DNA of 64,000 nucleotides from Actinomadura rubteroloni (GTDB lineage: Bacteria; Actinomycetota; Actinomycetes; Streptosporangiales; Streptosporangiaceae): NCBI RefSeq assembly GCF_002911665.1, contig NZ_MTBP01000002.1, positions 1,054,001-1,118,000 on the forward strand, read 5' to 3'. Numbering within the stretch: the first letter of the stretch is position 1; each line of letters starts with the position of its first letter. The notes beneath the pieces were generated by a model. The model was not told where the DNA came from and did not search any database. It was given only the letters and a program-made list of their open reading frames with translations. The translations under genes and the position numbers were made by a program. Below, one piece after another: positions 58,914-64,000 of this stretch.

Positions 58914-60092
58914 ATGCGAGGGGACCTGGGCTCCCTCTTCGACGCGCACGCCGGACGGCTGCACGCCTACTGCTGGTCGCTGCTCGGCGATCAGCGGGCG
59001 GCCGACGCCGTGGCGGACGCGTTCGTCGCGACCCTCCAGCACCCGCCGCGCGGCGACGACGTGCTGTGGCTCTACGCGCTCGCCCGCTCGGCCTGCGCCG
59101 AGCGCGGCGCGTTCGACGGCACGCCGCCCGCCTTCGCCGGAACCGAACCGCTGCTGCGCGCGGCGGCGGCCCTGCGCGCCGACCACCGCGAGGCGCTGCT
59201 GCTGTGGGCGGGCGAGTGGCTGAACGTGGCCGACCTCGCCCGCGTCCTCGGCGTCGCGCCCGACACCGCGCACCAGCTCCTCCAGCGGGCGCGGTCCCGG
59301 CTGGAGGCCCTGGTGCTGGACGTCCTCATGCGCGGGACGGCCCAGGCCGACCTCGACCTGATCGAGGCGTTCGAGGAGGGGCGGCTGCCGCACCTGCTCG
59401 CGCGCCGCGCCCCCGACACCGCCCCGCCCGGCCTGCGCGACCGCCTGGTGGACCTCGGCCCGGAGGACGCCCTGGCGCTCCCCCGCATGACGGCCCCGAA
59501 CCCGGTCGTCCTCATCGGCCCCGGCCCGGCGCCGAAGGCCCGCAAGAGCACGCTGCCCCGGGCGGCGGGAGCCGTCGCGGGCGTCGCCGCCTCGGTCGCG
59601 GCGGCGATCGGGATCCTGGCCGCGTGGCCGGGCGGCAAGACCGCCGGGGTGAGCGCGCTGCTGCCGTCCGCCGGGAACGGCGAGACGCCGACGACGTCGC
59701 ACACGATCCAGAACACGGCCGCCAACGACCCGACGCCCGGCAGGCCGACGCCCACCCGCGACGGCGGCCCGGTCACCCAGTACGAGCAGGACCCGGCGCC
59801 GATCGTCCCGCCCGCGGCGAGCCAGGGACATCAGGCGCCGCCGAAGAAGCACGCGGAGAAGAACAAGCCGGGCACGGTCGAGGAGCCGACGACGGCGCCG
59901 CCCACCTCGGGCACGCCGACCACGCCGCCGCCCTCGGACCCGCCGCCGTCCGACCCGCCGCCTTCGGACCCGCCGCCTTCGGACCCGCCGCCGTCCGACC
60001 CCCCGCCGAGCGAGCAGCCGTCGAACCCGCCCGCGTCCGACCAGCCGACGACGCCCGCCGACGACCCGGCGCCGTCCCCCTCGGGCGGCTGA
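58914..60092 (+). CDS. ECF-like sigma factor with membrane anchor and Pro-rich tail
   Basis: 392 residues. Residues 1-150 carry sigma region 2-like (LFDAHAGRLHAYCWSLLGDQRAADAVADAFV) and region 4-like (HREALLLWAGEWLNVADLARVLGVAPDTAHQLLQRARSRLEAL) segments of ECF type, though region 2 lacks some usual core residues. After a linker of about 70 residues comes a hydrophobic segment (about 220-243: AGAVAGVAASVAAAIGILAAW) and a Thr/Pro/Ser-rich tail with five tandem PPPSD units. The layout suggests a membrane-tethered sigma factor with an extracytoplasmic tail. No anti-sigma gene is adjacent. Confidence 0.78.
   Translation: MRGDLGSLFDAHAGRLHAYCWSLLGDQRAADAVADAFVATLQHPPRGDDVLWLYALARSACAERGAFDGTPPAFAGTEPLLRAAAALRADHREALLLWAGEWLNVADLARVLGVAPDTAHQLLQRARSRLEALVLDVLMRGTAQADLDLIEAFEEGRLPHLLARRAPDTAPPGLRDRLVDLGPEDALALPRMTAPNPVVLIGPGPAPKARKSTLPRAAGAVAGVAASVAAAIGILAAWPGGKTAGVSALLPSAGNGETPTTSHTIQNTAANDPTPGRPTPTRDGGPVTQYEQDPAPIVPPAASQGHQAPPKKHAEKNKPGTVEEPTTAPPTSGTPTTPPPSDPPPSDPPPSDPPPSDPPPSDPPPSEQPSNPPASDQPTTPADDPAPSPSGG
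59925..59999 (+). repeat. Five 15-bp tandem repeats encoding PPPSD
   Basis: Five in-frame 15-bp units (consensus CCGCCGCC[G/T/C]TC[C/G]GAC) in the tail of the sigma-factor gene, followed by a partial sixth that encodes PPPSE. Likely to vary in copy number between strains. Confidence 0.85.
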
Positions 60093-60127
60093 CCGGAGGC
60101 TTGCGCAGGTCATCTGGCTTGTCATGG

Positions 60128-60156
60128 TTGGATCGTGATCGCCGGGTGACTACCAT
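60128..60156 (+). promoter_or_regulatory. Leaderless promoter of second TetR gene
   Basis: TTGGAT and TACCAT are 17 bp apart, and TACCAT ends six bases before the ATG at 60163, so the message probably starts at the initiation codon. There is no ribosome-binding site. Confidence 0.65.
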
Positions 60157-60162
60157 GCGTGC

Positions 60163-60801
60163 ATGATCGCGAGCGCGCCCGGCGCCGGGACGGCGGGACG
60201 GCGGGAACGCAAGAAGCAGCGCACCCGCGAAGCCCTCGTCGACGCCGCCTTCACCCTGTTCGCGGCCAAGGGCTACGACGCCACGACGGTCGAGGAGATC
60301 GCGGACGCCGTGGACGTGTCCGCGCGGACGTTCTTCCGGTACTTCGCGTCCAAGGAGGACGTGGCGCTGACCGTCCAGGAGGAGCAGCGCACGGCTCTGC
60401 TCGCCGCGCTCGCCGCCCGGCCCGCGCACGAGCCGCCGCTGACGGCGCTGCGCAACGCGGTCGTCACGGTCACGCGGCGGCACGAGTGCGACGTCCCCGG
60501 CCCCGACCGCGACCGGTTCCGGCTGCTGCTGCGGCTGCTCGGCGACGGCGGCGGGCTGCTGGCCGGGAGCCTGGAGCACGCCCAGCGCGGGCTGCGCGAC
60601 ATCGCGCTGATCATCGCGCGGCGGATGGGCACGGACGCGGCGTCGGACCTGCGGCCCTACGTCCTCGCGTCCACGATGGTGGCGGTCTTCCAGGCCGCGC
60701 TGATCGCCGTCAAGGACGACTCCATGGGCTACACCTCGCTCGCCGACGCCCTGTCGGACGCGTTCGCGGCCCTGATCGACGAGGCCGGCCGGCCCGGCTG
60801 A
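60163..60801 (+). CDS. TetR family transcriptional regulator
   Basis: 212 residues. N-terminal HTH at about 17-65 (RTREALVDAAFTLFAAKGYDATTVEEIADAVDVSARTFFRYFASKEDV) of the class whose helix 3 reads SARTFFRYF; the C-terminal part follows the MftR-like ligand domain (ALRNAVVTVT, FRLLLRLLGDGG). ATG at 60163 is set by the leaderless promoter. It stops directly against the HhH-GPD-like gene on the other strand, with no gap. Target genes are not evident. Confidence 0.9.
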   Translation: MIASAPGAGTAGRRERKKQRTREALVDAAFTLFAAKGYDATTVEEIADAVDVSARTFFRYFASKEDVALTVQEEQRTALLAALAARPAHEPPLTALRNAVVTVTRRHECDVPGPDRDRFRLLLRLLGDGGGLLAGSLEHAQRGLRDIALIIARRMGTDAASDLRPYVLASTMVAVFQAALIAVKDDSMGYTSLADALSDAFAALIDEAGRPG

Positions 60802-61467
60802 TCAGCCGACGGCGGCCTCGATCTCGCCGTACTCGTCGTGCGCGTCCACCAGGGCCAGCGCGCCGACGAGCCAGGACAGCTCCTCCTCGCGCTCGCCCCG
60901 GGCCACGTCCGTCAGCAGCGTGTCGGCGCGGTCGGGCAGGCCGAGGCGGCGGGCGGCGCGGGCGGCGTGCGCGTCCAGGAACGGCCCGGCCTCGGGCCAG
61001 AAAATCTGCGCCTCGCGCAGGAAGACGGCGCGGCCCGCCTCGTCCATGCCGGGAATGTCGGCGAGCAGGGCGTCCAGCCGCCCGCCGTCGCCGCCGTCCG
61101 CGCGGTGGATCGCGTTGACGTCGCCGTTCCACCGGTCGCGCACCAGGCGGGCCGCCGCGCACAGGTTCCGCGCGCCGTCCTCGGGGTCGGGGTGCCCGGC
61201 GCGGGCGAGCGCGTCGGCGACCTCCCGCCCGTCGGCCTCGGCGAGCGGCGCGACGGCGTCGAAGCCCCGGCGCAGCATCGCGCGCATCCCGGCCATCGCG
61301 CCCTCCGACGGCGTGCTGTCGTCGGCGAGGACTCCGAGGCACAGCAGCCGGAAGATCCCGGTCGCCGAGTCCGTCACCGTGAACCCGGCCTCCTCGGTGG
61401 CGTAGCCGCTCGGGTACCGGTCCAGCAGGGCGCGCACGGTCTGCTTCGTCCGCGGGTCCATCGGCAT
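60802..61467 (-). CDS. HhH-GPD-like (endonuclease III-related) protein
   Basis: 221 residues. The fold pattern of HhH-GPD DNA glycosylases can be traced: helical start (TKQTVRALLDRYPSGYATEEAGF), hairpin region ADIPGMDEAGRAVFLREAQ in the place of LPGVGxxTAxxxL, then GPFLDAHAARAARRLGL with the catalytic-Asp position D in FLDAHA. The catalytic Lys of endonuclease III and the Fe-S cysteines are absent. So it may be a monofunctional glycosylase or a non-catalytic relative. GAGGAGGG six bases before ATG fixes the start. It faces the TetR gene. Confidence 0.55.
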   Translation of the reverse strand: MPMDPRTKQTVRALLDRYPSGYATEEAGFTVTDSATGIFRLLCLGVLADDSTPSEGAMAGMRAMLRRGFDAVAPLAEADGREVADALARAGHPDPEDGARNLCAAARLVRDRWNGDVNAIHRADGGDGGRLDALLADIPGMDEAGRAVFLREAQIFWPEAGPFLDAHAARAARRLGLPDRADTLLTDVARGEREEELSWLVGALALVDAHDEYGEIEAAVG

Positions 61468-61589
61468 GACGTCCCTCCTCGGTCGACGGGTCCGGCCCCG
61501 CCTCCCCCGTTCCGGCGGACGCCAAACACCCGTCCCCGCGCGGCCTTCGGCCATTACTCTGGAGACGACCCTCAGCAAGCCGAACGGAA

Positions 61590-61832
61590 ATGGATGCGCC
61601 AGTGAGCGAGAGAGAGCCGTTCATCAGCGACGGCCTGATCATCGAGTTCATCGACGGCAAGGACGTCCCCGTGAACCACAAGGAGTTCGGTGACCGCGCC
61701 GTCGTCATGCGCGCGACGAACGACGAGGGGCCGACGCTCTACTTCACCGAGGCCGAGTGGGAGGCGTTCATCGCGGGCGTGAAGGACGGCGAGTTCGACG
61801 ACCTGCTGGAGGAACCGGCCGAGAACTCCTGA
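61590..61832 (+). CDS. Short DUF397-like protein, 80 aa
   Basis: 80 residues whose C-terminal half (AVVMRATNDEGPTLYFTEAEWEAFIAGVKDGEF) follows the DUF397 pattern of an RDSK-like strand and an aromatic-rich helix. The N-terminal region differs from typical DUF397 proteins (SDGLIIEFIDGKDVPVNHKEFG), so the assignment is tentative. No XRE partner is adjacent. The start is uncertain: ATG at 61590 has little ribosome-binding sequence, and a GTG at 61602 is also in frame. A TACTCT box lies at 61555. Confidence 0.6.
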   Translation: MDAPVSEREPFISDGLIIEFIDGKDVPVNHKEFGDRAVVMRATNDEGPTLYFTEAEWEAFIAGVKDGEFDDLLEEPAENS

Positions 61833-61838
61833 TCGCGT

Positions 61839-61869
61839 CCCGCCGGGAGGTGTCAGCCCTCCCGGCGGG
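61839..61869. terminator. Bidirectional terminator over alc stop codon
   Basis: Perfect 12-bp stem CCCGCCGGGAGG / CCTCCCGGCGGG with a 7-nt loop, between the converging 80-aa gene and alc; the loop contains the alc stop codon. Confidence 0.8.
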
Positions 61870-62884
61870 TCAGCGCGGCGAACCGGTCGGCGAGGGCCCG
61901 CTCCCCGGCGGGCGTGAGGTCGCCGAGCAGGCGCAGCCGGGACATCCCGCCGTCGGGGTGCAGGCCCAGCCGGACGTGGGTGACCTCGGGCCCGCCGGCG
62001 AGCCGGAACCGGTGCCGTCCGTCGGGCTGGACGCGGGTGCGGGGCAGCAGCGGCGTCCAGCCGGCGGGGTCGCCGGCGCGCGCGTCCCGGCCGTCCAGGG
62101 TGACGTGGCCGGGCGCGTTGAACTTCAGGTGGGTCGTGTCGATCTCGGCGAGCCGGACGATCCCGGGCGCGGCGAGCCGGACGACCGCCCAGTCGTGCCC
62201 GCCGTCCCGGCGCCGCGCGGTCTCCCAGCCGCCGGACTGGTCGCGCGCCGAGCCCGGGTACAGCATCCGGTCGGGCGCGGAGTAGAAGCTGTCGGAGCAA
62301 TCCACGACGCGGGCGCCGTTCTCCAGCGCGGCGAGGTCCACGGTGAGGCCGGTGAGCGGGCGGGGGTCGGGCACGACGTCGCCGTGGACGCGCAGCCGCG
62401 CCACCCCGCCGTCGGGGAAGATGTTGAGCCGGACGTGCGTGAACCGCCGCGCGACCGTCACCGGGAACGCGTGGGCGGTGCCGCCCTGGAGCGCGGCGCG
62501 CGGGACGATCTCGGTCCAGTCGGCGGCGGCCAGCTCGTCCGGTGACGGGTGGCCGTCCACCCCGCACGCCTCGACGGACGCGTGCGGCGGGTAGTTCCCG
62601 GTGAACCAGGCCGTGTCGATCACGACGCCCCGGACCACGCCGGGCAGCCCGAGCCGGACGACCGCCCAGTCGTGGCCGTAGTCGCCGGACGGGCCGGGAC
62701 GGCGCCGCGCGGTCTCCCAGCCGTCGTACTCCTGGCCCTTCGGCCCGAACGTCGCCGGGCGGAACTCCGGCGCCCACGGGTTGATCAGGTTCTCCTTCTC
62801 CTCGAAGGACTCGTCGCTGGCCGCGACCACCGAGCCGCCGAGGGTCCGGACGGCGAGGTCGGGCAGGTCGGGGAAGTCGCTCAC
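61853..62884 (-). CDS. alc: Allantoicase
   Basis: 343 residues. Hydrolyses allantoate to ureidoglycolate and urea. It consists of two repeated allantoicase domains (about 1-170 and 171-343), recognised by the matching [29 protein letters not shown] and [24 protein letters not shown], and by [15 protein letters not shown] with [19 protein letters not shown] at 62884 overlaps the allB stop (GTGA), so the two are coupled. Confidence 0.96.
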   Translation of the reverse strand: MSDFPDLPDLAVRTLGGSVVAASDESFEEKENLINPWAPEFRPATFGPKGQEYDGWETARRRPGPSGDYGHDWAVVRLGLPGVVRGVVIDTAWFTGNYPPHASVEACGVDGHPSPDELAAADWTEIVPRAALQGGTAHAFPVTVARRFTHVRLNIFPDGGVARLRVHGDVVPDPRPLTGLTVDLAALENGARVVDCSDSFYSAPDRMLYPGSARDQSGGWETARRRDGGHDWAVVRLAAPGIVRLAEIDTTHLKFNAPGHVTLDGRDARAGDPAGWTPLLPRTRVQPDGRHRFRLAGGPEVTHVRLGLHPDGGMSRLRLLGDLTPAGERALADRFAALTRREG

Positions 62885-64000
62885 GGGGCTCCGTTCCGGG
62901 TCAGCAGGGCGCCGCGCGGGGTGTCGTCCACCGGGACGCCGCGCAGCCAGGTCGCGGCGGCGCGGCCGGCGAGTTCGCGGCCCGCGTAGGCGGTGACGGG
63001 GTTGCGGTGGTGGAGGTCGGCGGGGTCCACGACGCGGACGGCGTCCGGATCGAACGCGACCAGGTCGGCGTCGTTCCCGGCGGCGATGACGCCCTTGCGC
63101 GTCAGCCCGGCGAGGGCGGCGGGCGCGGCGGACATCCAGCCGGTGACGTCGGCGAGCGTGCGCCCGCGCTCGCGCGCCGCCGTCCAGACAGCCGCGAACC
63201 CGAGCTGGAGCGAGGACACCCCGCCCCACGCGGTCGCGAAGTCGCCTTGTTTCAGGTCGGGCGTGCAGGGCGAGTGGTCGGTGACGACGCAGGAGATCAC
63301 GCCGGCCGCGAGCCCGTCCCAGAGCGCGTCGCGGTTGGCGGCGTCGCGGATCGGCGGGCAGCACTTGAACGCGGGCGTGACGGCGTCCTCGGCCGACAGC
63401 GTCAGGTAGTGCGGGCAGGTCTCGGCGGTGATCCGGACGCCGCGCGCCCGCGCCGCCGCGAGCGGTTCCAGGCAGTCGGCGGCCGACAGGTGCAGGACGT
63501 GGGCGCGGACGCCCGTCCGCTCGGCGAGGGCGATGACCCGTTCGACCGCGCGGCGCTCGGCCGACGGCGGCCGGGACGCCAGGAACGCCGGGTACGCGCC
63601 GGACGCGGGCTCGGTGAGGACGGCCGGGTCCTCCGCATGGACGATCATGAGCCCGTCGAACGCCGCGACCGCCGCGAACGCCGCCGCCATCTCCGCAGCG
63701 TCCAGCGGCGGGAACTCCGGCACGCCCGAGTCGGACATGAAGCACTTGAACCCGTACACGCCCGCGTCGTGCAGAGCCCGCAGGTCGGGCAGGTTGCCGG
63801 GCACCGCGCCGCCCCAGAACCCGACGTCCACGTGCACCTGGTCGCGGGCCGCCGCACGCTTGATCCGGAGGGCGTCCACGGTCGTGGTGGGCGGCAGCGC
63901 GTTGAGCGGCATGTCGACCAGCGTCGTCACGCCCCCGGCCGCCGCCGCGCGGGTCGCGGTCGCGAAGCCCTCCCACGCCGTGCGGCCGGGCTCGTTGACG
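62881..64000 (-). CDS. allB: Allantoinase (N-terminus beyond window edge)
   Basis: 373 codons visible. Cyclic amidohydrolase that opens allantoin to allantoate. The first visible codons read [12 protein letters not shown], that is the motif HVNEPGRTxWEGF cut at its His, then [19 protein letters not shown]; the metal-bridging Lys is in [10 protein letters not shown], later ligands are HAEDP, HVLHLSA and TDHSPC. The N-terminal part of about 75 residues lies outside. It precedes alc with a 4-nt overlap in a purine-degradation operon that continues to the right. Confidence 0.96.
   Translation of the reverse strand, partial: VNEPGRTAWEGFATATRAAAAGGVTTLVDMPLNALPPTTTVDALRIKRAAARDQVHVDVGFWGGAVPGNLPDLRALHDAGVYGFKCFMSDSGVPEFPPLDAAEMAAAFAAVAAFDGLMIVHAEDPAVLTEPASGAYPAFLASRPPSAERRAVERVIALAERTGVRAHVLHLSAADCLEPLAAARARGVRITAETCPHYLTLSAEDAVTPAFKCCPPIRDAANRDALWDGLAAGVISCVVTDHSPCTPDLKQGDFATAWGGVSSLQLGFAAVWTAARERGRTLADVTGWMSAAPAALAGLTRKGVIAAGNDADLVAFDPDAVRVVDPADLHHRNPVTAYAGRELAGRAAATWLRGVPVDDTPRGALLTRNGAP

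Noticed and set aside
59925..59999. Regular 15-bp repeats considered as a CRISPR or minisatellite
   Set aside because: They are in-frame codons of the sigma-factor tail with no spacers; reported as coding repeats only.

Overview
The window is very GC-rich with strong C/G codon-third positions, few promoter-like AT stretches, TANNNT -10 boxes and many leaderless or GTG starts. Together with egtABCD, XRE(DUF5753)/DUF397 pairs, several eukaryote-type Ser/Thr kinases and a Streptomyces-like hut operon, this points to an actinomycete, probably Streptosporangiales/Thermomonosporaceae (Actinomadura-like). The taxonomic call is inference. No rRNA, tRNA, CRISPR array, transposase or integrase was seen.

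Layout. 0-13.7 kb: DUF1206 membrane protein (cut by the left edge), cysteine desulfurase, a TetR-MFS efflux pair with a clear operator, a Ser/Thr kinase, the etfBA operon with a promoter/operator, a kinase plus a paralogous pseudokinase, an acyl-ACP desaturase, an SDR and an enoyl-CoA hydratase. 13.8-23 kb: SNF2 helicase with an overlapping SWIM zinc-finger gene, converging on a four-gene operon (GrpE-like, long Hsp70, TPR/TM/OmpA protein, J-like zinc-ribbon membrane protein), all joined by 4-nt overlaps. 23-31 kb: GntR regulator, a 66-aa protein, an ACT protein behind a large hairpin, a NUDIX-NYN fusion, DoxX, another kinase, SppA, flavin reductase, Uma2 nuclease-like protein. 31-34.4 kb: DUF-repeat lipoprotein, two-component system, ferritin-like protein.

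34.4-42.3 kb is a complete histidine utilisation regulon: divergent IclR regulator, then hutH-hutU-M20 hydrolase-hutF-hutI. Histidine goes to urocanate, imidazolonepropionate, formiminoglutamate and N-formylglutamate; the M20 enzyme is the natural candidate for the last deformylation step, since no HutG is present. 42.4-46.5 kb is an accessory block of lower GC with two XRE/DUF397 (WhiJ-like) modules, DUF6879, a small unknown and an APH-fold kinase; a 79-bp near-identical direct repeat (DUF397 tail plus terminator) brackets about 3 kb of it.

46.8-54.5 kb: secreted FIMAH-domain protein, osmoprotectant-type ABC transporter operon, LacI regulator divergent from an amidohydrolase/cysteine-dioxygenase-like pair, SGNH lipoprotein. 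54.5-58.7 kb: ergothioneine operon egtABCD with a hairpin that covers the egtA ribosome-binding site. 58.9-64 kb: an ECF-like sigma factor with a membrane anchor and Pro-rich tail, a leaderless TetR gene, an HhH-GPD-like protein, a short DUF397-like protein, and the allantoin-degradation genes alc and allB (allB cut by the right edge).

The strongest candidate for an undescribed system is the Hsp70/GrpE-like/OmpA/zinc-ribbon operon; next are the kinase-pseudokinase pair and the repeat-bracketed XRE/DUF397/DUF6879 block.
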